From the NCBI RefSeq assembly GCF_022448905.1, contig NZ_JAKVCW010000001.1:239996-303995 (forward strand): 64,000 bases of DNA. Reading direction: 5' to 3'. A model generated the notes under the pieces. It made no database searches, had not been told where the DNA came from, and saw nothing but the letters and a program-made list of their open reading frames with translations. A program made the position numbers and the translations under genes. The stretch's first letter is position 1. The number at the start of each line of letters is the position of its first letter. Source of the DNA: Shimia sp. Its GTDB lineage: Bacteria > Pseudomonadota > Alphaproteobacteria > Rhodobacterales > Rhodobacteraceae. This document shows positions 27,197-36,234 of this stretch, one piece after another.

Positions 27197-28732
27197 ATGT
27201 CCGATCTGATCGACGACCCAAGAGAGGGCGAAAACGCCCCGGAATTCAGCGTCACCGAACTCTCCGGTGCGATCAAACGCATGATCGAGGGCGAGTTCTC
27301 CCATGTGCGCATCAAAGGCGAGATTGGCCGGGTGTCTTTTCCGCGCTCGGGCCACGTCTATCTGGACCTAAAAGATGACCGCTCGGTGATTGCCGGCGTA
27401 ATGTGGAAAGGTGTTGCGGCGCGGGTTTCCACCCGTCCGGAAGAAGGCATGGAAGTGGTCGCCACCGGGCGGCTGACGACCTTCCCAGGCCAATCCAAAT
27501 ACCAACTGGTGATCGAAGACCTGAAGCCGGCAGGCGTCGGCGCGCTGATGGCGATGCTGGAAAAACGCAAAGCCATGTTGCAGGCCGAAGGGCTGTTTGC
27601 CCAAGAACGCAAAAAGCCGTTGCCATACCTGCCGGAAATCATCGGTGTTGTGACCTCGCCCAGCGGGGCCGTGATCCGCGATATTCTGCACCGGCTGCGG
27701 GATCGCTTCCCGCGCAAAGTGCTGATCTGGCCTGTCGCCGTGCAAGGTGAGCAATGTGCGCCACAAGTGGCCAACGCCATTGAAGGTTTCAACAAACTCA
27801 CCCCCGGTGGTGCCATGCCGCGCCCAGATCTGATCATTGTCGCCCGAGGCGGTGGCAGCATCGAAGACCTCTGGGGCTTCAACGAAGAAGTGGTGGCCCG
27901 CGCCGCGGCTGCCTCTGACATCCCGCTGATCTCTGCAGTGGGTCACGAGACGGATACAACGCTGATCGACTTTGTCTCTGACAAACGCGCGCCAACCCCA
28001 ACGGCTGCTGCGGAATTAGCCGTACCGGTGCGGCTCGACATGTTGGCCTGGGTCGAAGAACAGGGCGCGCGCCTCACTCGAGGGCTGGAGCAAGGCCTAC
28101 GCCAACGCGACCAACGCCTGCGTGATCTCGCCCGCGCCTTGCCGCGTGCCGACACGTTGCTGCAAACCCCGCGACAGCGCTTGGACACCGCCGCCGATGC
28201 ACTGCCCCGCGCGTTGCAATCCGGTATCCAGACGCGCCGCGTGACTCTGGCGGAGAAATCTGGCGGATTAAGCGACAAAACCCTGCTGCGCATGATCGAA
28301 ATTCGACGGCAGCAGTTGGGCCGCTACGGCGACCGCTTGTCTGTGGATGCGCTGTCCCGCGACATCTCCCGCCAAAAAGACAAAGTCAGCGACCTGTCGC
28401 GTCGTCTGTCCGATGCAGGCACCCGTCAGGTGCAAACGCTCAAAGACCGGCTGGCCTCATTGGACCGCATGCGGGAAACGCTGAGTTACACCGCGACGTT
28501 GCAACGCGGCTACGCCGTGGTGCGCGGAGACGGCCAGTTGGTGAAAACATCTGTCGAGGCCAGCGCCGCCAGCGCTTTGGAAATTGAATTTGCCGATGGC
28601 CGCCTGTCCGTAGGGGCAGGGGGCGCAGCTGCCCCCTCTGTACCGCCGCAGCCAGCACCGGAAAAGCCCAAGCTCGCGCCAAAACCCAAAGCGAAGAAAA
28701 CGCCGCCACCAGAGCAGGGCAGCCTGTTCTAA
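27197..28732 (+). CDS. xseA: Exodeoxyribonuclease VII large subunit
   Basis: 511 residues. N-terminal OB-fold (EFSVTELSGAIKRMIEGEFS, then VRIKGEIG) is followed by the catalytic region with PDLIIVARGGGSIEDLWGFN and SAVGHETDTTLIDFVSD, then long coiled coils. It degrades single-stranded DNA with the XseB subunit, which is not nearby. The C-terminus carries a Pro/Lys-rich tail (APEKPKLAPKPKAKKTPPPE) that goes beyond the E. coli length. The start at 27197 has no strong ribosome site; an upstream GTG is possible. Confidence 0.95.
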   Translation: MSDLIDDPREGENAPEFSVTELSGAIKRMIEGEFSHVRIKGEIGRVSFPRSGHVYLDLKDDRSVIAGVMWKGVAARVSTRPEEGMEVVATGRLTTFPGQSKYQLVIEDLKPAGVGALMAMLEKRKAMLQAEGLFAQERKKPLPYLPEIIGVVTSPSGAVIRDILHRLRDRFPRKVLIWPVAVQGEQCAPQVANAIEGFNKLTPGGAMPRPDLIIVARGGGSIEDLWGFNEEVVARAAAASDIPLISAVGHETDTTLIDFVSDKRAPTPTAAAELAVPVRLDMLAWVEEQGARLTRGLEQGLRQRDQRLRDLARALPRADTLLQTPRQRLDTAADALPRALQSGIQTRRVTLAEKSGGLSDKTLLRMIEIRRQQLGRYGDRLSVDALSRDISRQKDKVSDLSRRLSDAGTRQVQTLKDRLASLDRMRETLSYTATLQRGYAVVRGDGQLVKTSVEASAASALEIEFADGRLSVGAGGAAAPSVPPQPAPEKPKLAPKPKAKKTPPPEQGSLF

Positions 28733-28741
28733 CGCAGTGGC

Positions 28742-29140
28742 TTAAACGCCAACATCTGGCCCAAGACAGAGCATCTCTTCGGAGCTGTCCTCAATCTCAT
28801 ACAGCAGCCGCCCGTCCGGCTCGTTTTCGAATTTGGCGCTCAAGCCCCGCCCGTCTTCATAAAAACTCCAGCATTGCGGGCCGGGTGTGTCCTCATAGAC
28901 AAAACAGATCTGCCCGGCGTCCTCGTACCAATAGCCGTCCTTGCACTGGCCGCTGCCATCCAGAAACGCCCACCGCACCCGCCGGTCTGACAAATACTCT
29001 TCCACGCCATAGCGCCGCCCGTCCGCCTCGTAAAACAAGGTCTTGCCAGACACATAGGCTTCAAATTCCGCTGCCGACATGGCGTCCTGCGCCGCCGCCG
29101 CGCTGCTTAACAGCGCCAAAACAATGCTCACATACTTCAT
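28742..29140 (-). CDS. Hypothetical secreted protein
   Basis: 132 residues, no known family recognised. Signal peptide (residues 1-17, ending SSAAAAQ), then an acidic, aromatic-rich domain with three cysteines (GQCKDGYWYEDAGQICFVYE and PGPQCWSFYEDG) suited to disulfides in the periplasm. Similar small secreted proteins are common and uncharacterised in Rhodobacterales. It is convergent with xseA and probably a single-gene unit. Confidence 0.75.
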   Translation of the reverse strand: MKYVSIVLALLSSAAAAQDAMSAAEFEAYVSGKTLFYEADGRRYGVEEYLSDRRVRWAFLDGSGQCKDGYWYEDAGQICFVYEDTPGPQCWSFYEDGRGLSAKFENEPDGRLLYEIEDSSEEMLCLGPDVGV

Positions 29141-29178
29141 GGTGCCACGCTGCCCTAGGCGCGGGTGTCAATCCAGTC

Positions 29179-30225
29179 TCATTGCTGTGATGCGCGCAGT
29201 TTTGCCGCCCTTAACTTTTCAACGCGCGGGTCCATCACCCGCCGCCATTGCCGTGGCCAAAGCGCCAGAATGGCCATCAACGGCAATGACTGCGGCAGGG
29301 TGGGCATGGTCGACTTGTCCAGTTTCAAGGCCGGGTAGTCCCGCGTGGGCACCATATGATGGTCCGAATGACGCGGCGCATTGAGCATCAGCGCGGAGGT
29401 ATAAAGCTGCGGCGCGTTCCAGCTGTGCTGTGGCCCCACCGGTTCCGGCTTGCCGTTTTCGCGAACCTGGCGATGCAACCCGTAGTGCTGCACATAGTCT
29501 GACAGCAGAAGCTGCATGCTGCCGTAACTCGCCAGCGCCACATAGGCCAACACACCGCCCACCCCGGCCAACCTTGCCGCCACGGCAATGCAAAGCACCG
29601 CGCCGCCGACATAGATCACATAGGGATGCAGCAGCGACTTGCGGCTTCCAGCCCGCGCGCGCATCGCATTCTCTGCCTGCCATCCGGCCACAAATGAGCC
29701 AATCCAGGCCCGTGGCCAGAAATGATAGAAGTGCTCGCTATCTTGGGGGCTGTTGGGGTCTTTGTCGGTCGCCACCCAGATGTGATGCACTTTGGGATGG
29801 GCGGAGGTGTGGTGCCCAAACAGCAGGGAGATGTAGACCCACATGCCCAGCTTGCGTGGAAACCTTGCCGATTTGTGGATCAACTCATGGGCGTTGGCAT
29901 TGCTGACCTGTCCAAAGAACAGTCCAAACGCCAGAAAACAGCAGATTTTGGCGCCAAGGCTGATCCCTGTAGCCCCCGCCAAAGCCATCACGGCCAATAT
30001 CATCAATGGGAAATGCACCAGACCCAACACCAGCGACAGCCGCATACCGCTGGGACACTCGCCATCCTCACCGGTTTTCGCCGCTGCGCCCTGCACCAGC
30101 CGGTCCATCACATGGATCAGCCCGCTCATATAGGCCAGCGCCGCCACCGACCACAGACCACCCAACAGCCCGCCAAGCGCCAACAGCACCACGGGAATCG
30201 TTGTCGCGATCCAGAACCAAGCCAA
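29179..30225 (-). CDS. AlkB-like membrane di-iron hydroxylase
   Basis: 348-residue integral membrane protein of the alkane 1-monooxygenase/fatty-acid desaturase family. Several membrane helices surround the eight-histidine iron site: HELIH (113-117), HH at 138-139, H143, H147 and H148, H248/H251, and RHSDHH (286, 289, 290). It would oxidise a hydrocarbon or lipid tail using a rubredoxin or ferredoxin donor. The second motif is [19 protein letters not shown] rather than the exact AlkB form, so the substrate is uncertain. No rubredoxin gene adjoins it. Confidence 0.88.
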   Translation of the reverse strand: MAWFWIATTIPVVLLALGGLLGGLWSVAALAYMSGLIHVMDRLVQGAAAKTGEDGECPSGMRLSLVLGLVHFPLMILAVMALAGATGISLGAKICCFLAFGLFFGQVSNANAHELIHKSARFPRKLGMWVYISLLFGHHTSAHPKVHHIWVATDKDPNSPQDSEHFYHFWPRAWIGSFVAGWQAENAMRARAGSRKSLLHPYVIYVGGAVLCIAVAARLAGVGGVLAYVALASYGSMQLLLSDYVQHYGLHRQVRENGKPEPVGPQHSWNAPQLYTSALMLNAPRHSDHHMVPTRDYPALKLDKSTMPTLPQSLPLMAILALWPRQWRRVMDPRVEKLRAAKLRASQQ

Positions 30226-30443
30226 GTGTTTTCCCTTTCAAAGAGCCCATGCACTTTGTATCCGGACAAAATTACTCCTTCGTTTCCGCGCTGCAAAGCG
30301 GTGAGGTGGGGATATTTTCAAAGGATTGCACTTTTCTTGAGGAATCCCGCGCCAACCCCATTGACTCGGCCCCAGCCATCATTAAAAGGCGGGCTTCAAG
30401 AGATTTACACGGGGTATCTGTGCCCCGGCGCAGGAGAAGCACA

Positions 30444-30611
30444 ATGGCGAAGCCGACGACAATCAAGATCCGTCTGAACTCGACCGCGGGCACGGGCCAT
30501 TTCTACGTGACCAAGAAAAACGCACGTACCATGACCGAAAAGATGGTCGTCCGCAAATACGACCCGGTGGTGCGCAAGCATGTCGAGTACAAAGAAGGCA
30601 AGATCAAGTAA
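30444..30611 (+). CDS. rpmG: 50S ribosomal protein L33
   Basis: 55 residues beginning [20 protein letters not shown], with [10 protein letters not shown] and [14 protein letters not shown], the standard bacterial L33 sequence. It has no zinc-ribbon cysteines, so it is the zinc-independent form. GGAGAAGC lies before the ATG. It is single and followed by a strong terminator. Confidence 0.97.
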   Translation: MAKPTTIKIRLNSTAGTGHFYVTKKNARTMTEKMVVRKYDPVVRKHVEYKEGKIK

Positions 30612-30633
30612 GATCACTTTCTGAGACACATGC

Positions 30634-30667
30634 AAAAGCCGCGCCAAACCAAGGCGCGGCTTTTTGC
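30634..30667 (+). terminator. Hairpin terminator after rpmG
   Basis: AAAAGCCGCGCC pairs with GGCGCGGCTTTT over a 7-base loop, followed by further T residues. Confidence 0.93.
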
Positions 30668-30725
30668 TTTTCTGGGAAACCGCGCCTGAAAAAAAACAAT
30701 AAGTTTTCTTCAGGAGGGTTCCCAA

Positions 30726-31253
30726 ATGCCCCATCCATTTTTTATCCGCCCCGCCAAGCCCGATGATGCAGCTGCATTGTCTGATCTCTATGCACGGTCC
30801 TTTCCGGACCTGTTGCCTGAAGATTATGAGGAGGCTGTGCTGGATGTAGCGCTCCCGCTGTTTACCAAAGCGCAGCCAGCGTTGCTGTCATGCGGCACCT
30901 ATTTTGTTGCGGAATGTGTGGAAACCGATGACATCATTGGGGCCGGGGGCTGGACTGATCTTAGCCCTTCACATGGCATCACAGGGACTCACCTCGGTCA
31001 TGTGCGGCACGTGGCGACGCGGTCGGATTGGCTGCGTCGTGGCGTGGCACGGTCGTTGATCGACGTGTCTCTGGCCTCTGCGGAAGCCCACGGGATGAGG
31101 GAGATGAGCTGCATGAGCTCGATCACTGCACGTGATTTCTACGCCTCTATGGGCTTTGAGGAAACCACTGAAGTCGAGCTCACATTGGCTCCAGGTGTGC
31201 ACTTCCCCGCCATCCAAATGCGCCGCAGCCTCTGCGCGCCGGAGTATGCCTAA
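30726..31253 (+). CDS. GNAT family N-acetyltransferase
   Basis: 175 residues with the GNAT fold. The acetyl-CoA pyrophosphate loop is RSDWLRRGVARSLI (R/Q-x-x-G-x-A type), and a C-terminal ARDFYASMGFEE motif places the catalytic tail. AGGAGGGTTCCC precedes the ATG. The substrate, whether a protein N-terminus, amine or antibiotic, cannot be deduced. It stands alone with a family A repeat after its stop. Confidence 0.87.
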   Translation: MPHPFFIRPAKPDDAAALSDLYARSFPDLLPEDYEEAVLDVALPLFTKAQPALLSCGTYFVAECVETDDIIGAGGWTDLSPSHGITGTHLGHVRHVATRSDWLRRGVARSLIDVSLASAEAHGMREMSCMSSITARDFYASMGFEETTEVELTLAPGVHFPAIQMRRSLCAPEYA

Positions 31254-31280
31254 AGGATTGCCCGCGCACGAACCGAGGGG

Positions 31281-31325
31281 CGGGAAGCGAAGCGCCCGCC
31301 CCGTGGGGGCGGTTCGGGCGCTGCC
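31281..31325 (-). repeat. Palindromic dispersed element, family A copy 2
   Basis: Reverse complement of this segment aligns with 11632-11676: GGCAGCGCCCGA, then CCGCCCCC, then GGGCGGGCGCTTC, differing at only a few bases. Outer bases also pair (GCGCACGAACCG against CGGTTCGGGCGC at 31265-31321). It is intergenic, 3' of the acetyltransferase gene. Confidence 0.7.
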
Positions 31326-31378
31326 AAAGCTTACTTTGGCATTGTGTGATAGCCTTCCATTGAAGTTATAAGCGGACA

Positions 31379-31409
31379 CAAAAAAGGCCGGTCACAGTGA
31401 CCGGCCTTC
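31379..31409 (-). terminator. Hairpin terminator of the Bax-inhibitor gene
   Basis: AAGGCCGGTCA and TGACCGGCCTT pair over 3 bases; the minus strand continues with TTTTTT. Confidence 0.92.
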
Positions 31410-31430
31410 TCGTTTGCTATCCTGCAAGGA

Positions 31431-32180
31431 TCACTCGCGGTTGCCGAGGAACTGCAGCAGGAACATGAACAGGTTGATGAAGTCCAGATACAGGGTCAAA
31501 GCGCCCATGATCGCGGATTTCGCCAGCCACTCGCCGTCACCCATGTGGGCGTGCTGAATGTAGTCGTTCTTGATCTTCTGGGTGTCATACGCGGTCAGAC
31601 CGGCAAAGATCAGAACACCAATTGCGGAGATCGCAAAGGCCATTGCGGACGACGCGAGGAAGATGTTCACAATCGATGCCACGATCAGGCCGATCAGACC
31701 CATCATCAGGAAGGTGCCCATGCCGGACAGGTTCTTCTTGGTGGTGTAGCCATAGAGCGACAGGCCCGCAAAGGCGATCGCGGTGATCAGGAAGGTCTGG
31801 ATGATCGACTCACCGGTGAACACCAGGAAAATAGAGCTGATCGATGCGCCCATCAGCGCCGCAAAGGTGTAGAAGAACAGCTGAGCGCCAGCGGCGGACA
31901 GGCGGTTGATCGCCATGCCAAAGCCAAAGACCATCGCCAGCGGAGCAAACATCACAACCCATTTAAAGTTGGAGAGGTACAAGGTCTCCCCCAAAGTGGA
32001 CAGACCAGTTGGGGACGATGGATCAACAGCCAGACCGGACAGGGCCCAAGCGGCGGCAAAGGTGATCAACATGCCCACGGACATGTTGCCATAGACCTTG
32101 TTCATGTGGGCGCGCAGGCCCTCGTCAATCTGAGCCGCGCTGGCAGATGCCGTGCCGCGGATCGTGTCAAATTCAGCCAT
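31431..32180 (-). CDS. Bax inhibitor-1/YccA family membrane protein
   Basis: 249 residues with seven predicted membrane helices and the BI-1 pattern, including TAIAFAGLSLYGYTTKKNLS and AYDTQKIKNDY near the C-terminal aspartates used in pH-dependent calcium leak. The ATG at 32180 is 6 bases after GGAGG; an upstream TTG is less likely. YccA in E. coli interacts with FtsH, so it may act in membrane protein quality control with the HflKC genes earlier in the window (inference). Confidence 0.93.
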   Translation of the reverse strand: MAEFDTIRGTASASAAQIDEGLRAHMNKVYGNMSVGMLITFAAAWALSGLAVDPSSPTGLSTLGETLYLSNFKWVVMFAPLAMVFGFGMAINRLSAAGAQLFFYTFAALMGASISSIFLVFTGESIIQTFLITAIAFAGLSLYGYTTKKNLSGMGTFLMMGLIGLIVASIVNIFLASSAMAFAISAIGVLIFAGLTAYDTQKIKNDYIQHAHMGDGEWLAKSAIMGALTLYLDFINLFMFLLQFLGNRE

Positions 32181-32321
32181 CAAAGCCTCCGAGTTAACTT
32201 TATTGCCCCCAGAACCAGACGTTCAGAGGGTTTCAATAGGGAATATCGGTGAGGGAGGGCGTGAATTCAAGGATTTCCGCCGCCCAAAGCGGCGAAAATC
32301 CGCATCAATGTTAACGTTTGT

Positions 32322-32528
32322 TCAGCCGCGCCAATGCGCCGGCACATCCCAGACGGAGCGTTTCAATTCAAACTCTACATCCGCCTTGCTCAGGCCCATG
32401 TCTTGCAGCGCAGCGGCGTCGAGTTGTGCCAGTTGGCGGCGCTGACGGGATACGGCAAAGGCTTTTACAACGCCGGCAAAGGACAGTTTGGAACCACGAG
32501 GGGCGGAGGAAGTGGTGATGAAGGCCAT
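32322..32528 (-). CDS. DUF1127 small protein
   Basis: 68 residues with the C-terminal DUF1127 motif (QLAQLDAAALQDMGLSKADV), an arginine-rich small domain linked to RNA binding and stress or nutrient regulation in alphaproteobacteria. The ATG at 32528 follows AAAGGAGCG. The frame is open further upstream but without a site. Unlike the second DUF1127 gene (45500), it has no hairpin RNA array behind it. Confidence 0.88.
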   Translation of the reverse strand: MAFITTSSAPRGSKLSFAGVVKAFAVSRQRRQLAQLDAAALQDMGLSKADVEFELKRSVWDVPAHWRG

Positions 32529-32688
32529 GGGGTCGCTCCTTTCCTTGTTTGCGATTGATCTTCGGGTCTGCATCAAATTACTTGATGTATGTGGCGGTCT
32601 ATGTGTATTTTGAAAGCGAATGTTTATGACGAGCTTCATCACAGATCGTGATGATAGATCAGAAACCTAAATCAATTGAGGGACAGCC

Positions 32689-33582
32689 ATGCGCAATCTT
32701 GATGTAACCACGCTGCGAAGCTTTGTTGCCGTCGCCGATATGGGCGGCGTAACCAAGGCCGCAGGCTTTCTGCATCTCACCCAGTCGGCTGTGTCTATGC
32801 AGCTCAAACGGCTTGAGGAACTCATTGGCGTGGACCTGCTCGACCGCTCCGGGCGCGGCATCGCGCTGACCCCTGCTGGCGAGCAGATGCTGGGCTATGC
32901 CCGTCGCATGGTCACCCTCAACGACGAAATCATGCGCCGCCTGAGCCACGATGAGTTTGAAGGCGCGGTGACACTTGGTGTGCCGCATGACATCGTCTAC
33001 CCGACCATTCCCCGCGTGATGCAGCAATTTGCGGCCGCATTTCCAAGGGTGAAAGTCAATCTGTGTTCGTCTTTTACGGTTGAGCTGAAGCAGCAATTCG
33101 AAAAGGGCGAAATCGACTTGATCCTCACGACCGAGCGCAACACGCCGGAAAACTCGGAAGGCCTCTGCACCTTGCCATTGGTTTGGATAGGCGCACCGGG
33201 TGGAGCAAGCTGGCGCCGCCGGCCGATTCCCTTCGCCTCTGGTCGCCAATGCCTGTTCCGGCCCACTGCGATTGGTCTCTTGGACAAAGCTGGCATCGAA
33301 TGGGACAGCTCGGTTGAAACGGAATCCGACCGCACCGTAGAGGCCACTATTGCCGCCGATCTGGGGGTTGGGGCGATGATTCAAGGCACAGAACCCCGTC
33401 ATCTTGAGGTGATCGATCACGGCGGCGCCTTGCCCGACCTTGGTGAGCAGCACATCAATATGTATGGCGCAGAGCAGGCCAAGGGCGACATGGTCGCCCA
33501 TCTGGCCGAGTTGATCCGCAAAAGCTTCCAGCCGATGCACACGCCGCTGGAAAGCCCGCCCCGCCTTGGCGTGGTTGGCTAG
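32689..33582 (+). CDS. LysR family transcriptional regulator
   Basis: 297 residues. N-terminal winged helix (LRSFVAVADMGGVTKAAGFL, then TQSAVSMQLKRLEELIGVDL) followed by a periplasmic-binding-like effector domain. It is divergent from DUF1127 and convergent with a quinone oxidoreductase-like gene, so neither neighbour is a clear regulated target. The effector is unknown. Confidence 0.93.
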   Translation: MRNLDVTTLRSFVAVADMGGVTKAAGFLHLTQSAVSMQLKRLEELIGVDLLDRSGRGIALTPAGEQMLGYARRMVTLNDEIMRRLSHDEFEGAVTLGVPHDIVYPTIPRVMQQFAAAFPRVKVNLCSSFTVELKQQFEKGEIDLILTTERNTPENSEGLCTLPLVWIGAPGGASWRRRPIPFASGRQCLFRPTAIGLLDKAGIEWDSSVETESDRTVEATIAADLGVGAMIQGTEPRHLEVIDHGGALPDLGEQHINMYGAEQAKGDMVAHLAELIRKSFQPMHTPLESPPRLGVVG

Positions 33583-33585
33583 GCT

Positions 33586-34548
33586 TTACTCAACCGTCAC
33601 AACAACCTTGCCGGTGGATTTGCGGCTGCGCAGGAGCTCATAGGCCTCTGCCGCCTGTTCCAGCGGCAGGACATTGCTGACATGCGGCTTTAGCTTGCCT
33701 TCGCCGTACCAGCCAAACAGCGTGCGCATGCTGCCGGTCAACACCTCTGGCTTGAATGACAAGTACCCGCCCCAATAGAGGCCAATCACCGTCAGGTTTT
33801 TCACCAGCAGGTGGTTGGCTGGAATTTGCGGCACCTCTCCGCTGGCAAAGCCCAAGGGCAAAAGCCGCGCCTCCGGGTTGCAGGCGCGGAAGGCCGCTTT
33901 GAACTGATCGCCGCCCACAGGGTCATAGACGACATCGGCCCCGCCAAGGGCTTTCACTTCGGTGCGAATGTCCGCGTCCGTCGCGTCAATCAAGTGATCC
34001 GCGCCCGCCGCCTTGGCCACTTCCAGCTTGTTCGCACCACGGGCGCAGGCAATCACATTGGCCCCCATGATCTTGCCCAGCTCCACCGCCGTGAGGCCCA
34101 CACCGCCTGCGGCACCCAGCACAAGGAGGTTTTCGCCGGGCTGCAATTTGGCGCGATGGTCCAGCGCCACATGGCTGGTGCCGTAGGCCACAGGGAAGGC
34201 CGCCGCATCTTCAAAGCTCATGCCCTTGGGCATTGGCACGGCGCTTTCTGCGGGATACACGCCAAACTCGGCCAAGCCACCGCTGCCGCCAAACACCAGC
34301 ACATCCGAGCCAACTGCAGGCCCATCGGTGTCCGGTCCCAGCGCATCCACCACGCCCGCCACTTCCATGCCCAGCGTAAATGGCACCGGCGGTGTGGCCT
34401 GATAGGTGCCCTTGATCATCAGCAAATCGCCAAAATTCAGTGCGCAGGCTTTGATCTTCACCCGGATCTCCCCGGGGCCAGGTTCGGGTGTGGCAATATC
34501 TACAAGGGTAGGGGCGGTGTCATGGGATGTTACTTGAAAGGCGCGCAT
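33586..34548 (-). CDS. Zinc-independent quinone oxidoreductase-like MDR protein
   Basis: 320 residues of the medium-chain dehydrogenase family, NADPH:quinone oxidoreductase branch. It has a GroES-like N-terminal domain and a Rossmann domain with GAAGGVGLTAVELGK. The cysteine pattern for structural zinc is absent. AGGAG precedes the ATG. It probably reduces quinones or enals with NADPH. A single gene, converging with the LysR gene. Confidence 0.9.
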   Translation of the reverse strand: MRAFQVTSHDTAPTLVDIATPEPGPGEIRVKIKACALNFGDLLMIKGTYQATPPVPFTLGMEVAGVVDALGPDTDGPAVGSDVLVFGGSGGLAEFGVYPAESAVPMPKGMSFEDAAAFPVAYGTSHVALDHRAKLQPGENLLVLGAAGGVGLTAVELGKIMGANVIACARGANKLEVAKAAGADHLIDATDADIRTEVKALGGADVVYDPVGGDQFKAAFRACNPEARLLPLGFASGEVPQIPANHLLVKNLTVIGLYWGGYLSFKPEVLTGSMRTLFGWYGEGKLKPHVSNVLPLEQAAEAYELLRSRKSTGKVVVTVE

Positions 34549-34766
34549 CTTAATCTCCTGATCTCAGGTTCGAATACACAAGCGTCCGCGATCAAGTCAA
34601 AGCTGATCCCTTGAAAACAGAGGATTGCGACACGACGTCACCCTCTGGCTGAACATTTGATGGCGCGGGAAGTGCTTAACATGACAATCTCCGATTGAAT
34701 GAGCCACACTATCCAGAAGGGTTAGGACACATTCTTTCCCTTGATTATAAGGCGAAAACTGCTATG

Positions 34767-34802
34767 GTGAATTATCGCGAAAGGGATGCGCGATAACTTC
34801 AC
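34767..34802. promoter_or_regulatory. Inverted repeat upstream of XRE regulator
   Basis: GTGAATTATCGCG (34767-34779) pairs with CGCGATAACTTCAC (34789-34802), with one base bulged. It lies 80 bases before the HTH gene in a 333-base gap (34549-34881) without other genes. It is suitable as an autoregulatory operator or mRNA leader hairpin. Confidence 0.5.
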
Positions 34803-34881
34803 TAAACGAATTGGTGACGCTGCTGGTGGACTGCTTGGTCCTTGGCTGCGGCCCGATATTTAATTCGGAAGGAGACGTGTG

Positions 34882-35250
34882 ATGACACATCCAGTGGACG
34901 TGCATGTTGGCAAGAAAATCCGCCAACGCCGGTGGCTGACGGGGATGACGCAGCAACAACTGGCCGAGCAAGTCGGGATCAAGTTTCAACAGATTCAAAA
35001 GTATGAAACCGGTGCCAACCGTGTCAGCGCCTCTCGGCTTTGGGACATTTCCGACGCTCTGGACGTGCCGGTCAGCTTCTTCTTTGAAGGTCTCGAAAGC
35101 GACAGCGATGGCGCAAGCTCCGGCAGCGTGCCTGCCGACATCATGGCCGACAAAGAAGCGCTGGATCTGATCCGCAGCTACTATGCCATTCCGGAAAACC
35201 AGCGCCGGCGCCTGTTTGAATTGGCCCGCGTCTTGTCTGACGTCGCTTGA
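34882..35250 (+). CDS. XRE-type helix-turn-helix regulator
   Basis: 122 residues. A Cro/C1-type HTH (VGKKIRQRRWLTGMTQQQLA, then EQVGIKFQQIQKYETG) occupies the first 65; a short acidic C-terminal region (DKEALDLIRSYYAIPENQRR) follows. Chromosomal single-domain XRE regulators of this kind are widespread in alphaproteobacteria. GAAGGAGACG lies before the ATG (34882, preferred over GTG at 34879). The upstream inverted repeat may be its own binding site. Confidence 0.9.
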   Translation: MTHPVDVHVGKKIRQRRWLTGMTQQQLAEQVGIKFQQIQKYETGANRVSASRLWDISDALDVPVSFFFEGLESDSDGASSGSVPADIMADKEALDLIRSYYAIPENQRRRLFELARVLSDVA

Positions 35251-35307
35251 GTCCATTCCCGCTCTGGTCTAGCCATGGCGCGAACGCCAGAGCGGAGACT
35301 GTGACCG

Positions 35308-36099
35308 ATGACACCAGAACAGAACGACCTTATCGCTGTGGCGGACGCCATGGCTGATGCGGCCCGCGCGGCCATTCTTCCCCACTTTCGCAGCACGGCG
35401 CTCACCGCAGACAATAAACTGTCTGAGGGGTTTGACCCTGTGACGGTGGCAGATCGCGCCGCGGAGGAAGCAATGCGCGCAGTATTGGCAGAGCGCCGCC
35501 CTAAGGACGGCATTTTTGGCGAAGAGTTTGGCAAATCTGAGGGCAGCAGCGGCCTGACCTGGGTCTTGGACCCCATCGATGGTACCCGCGCGTTTATCTC
35601 TGGCACGCCAACCTGGGGTGTATTGATCGCGCTGTCGGATGACACTGGCCCGATCTACGGCGTCGTGGATCAACCCTATATTGGCGAGCGCTTCAAAGGT
35701 GGCTTTGGCGTCGCTGAAGCCCACGGACCGCAGGGCACTATGCTGCTCAAAACCCGCGACACAGCCACTCTGGCGGAGGCGGTGATCTTCACAACCTTCC
35801 CCGAAGTTGGCACTGAGGCGGAGCGCGCAGTCTTTGAGCGAGTCGCATCTCAAACCAAGCTCACCCGATACGGCATGGATTGCTACGCCTATGCCCTTTT
35901 GGCCGCAGGTCAGATCGATCTGGTGATCGAAGCGGGTCTTAACGCCTATGACATTCAGGCGCCCATCGCGGTGATCGAGGCGGCTGGCGGCATTGTCACC
36001 AATTGGCAGGGCGGCCCCGCGCATAACGGTGGACAGGTTGTGGCTGCGGCCAACAAAGAGCTGCACGCACAGGCTTTGGCGCTCTTGCAGCAGGCGTAA
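35308..36099 (+). CDS. Inositol-monophosphatase family, histidinol-phosphatase-like
   Basis: 263 residues. Metal-binding motifs of the IMPase superfamily are in order: GEEFG, then WVLDPIDGTRAFISGTPTWG, and late GLNAYDIQAPIAVIEAAGG. The RAFISG sequence after DPIDGT is typical of the HisN branch, which dephosphorylates histidinol phosphate in histidine synthesis. An inositol or sulfate-assimilation role is the alternative. A single gene with GGAGAC before the ATG. Confidence 0.88.
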   Translation: MTPEQNDLIAVADAMADAARAAILPHFRSTALTADNKLSEGFDPVTVADRAAEEAMRAVLAERRPKDGIFGEEFGKSEGSSGLTWVLDPIDGTRAFISGTPTWGVLIALSDDTGPIYGVVDQPYIGERFKGGFGVAEAHGPQGTMLLKTRDTATLAEAVIFTTFPEVGTEAERAVFERVASQTKLTRYGMDCYAYALLAAGQIDLVIEAGLNAYDIQAPIAVIEAAGGIVTNWQGGPAHNGGQVVAAANKELHAQALALLQQA

Positions 36100-36234
36100 A
36101 ACGCACCACCCTTGATTGCGGCCCCGCCGCTTCGCTATGATGGGCGGGCACAGCGAGTCCTTTGCCCGCATTCTGTCGCTGTGCCTCATATCGCTACCGA
36201 ATCGGGCCCGACTTTAGGCCCAAGGAATGCGCAT

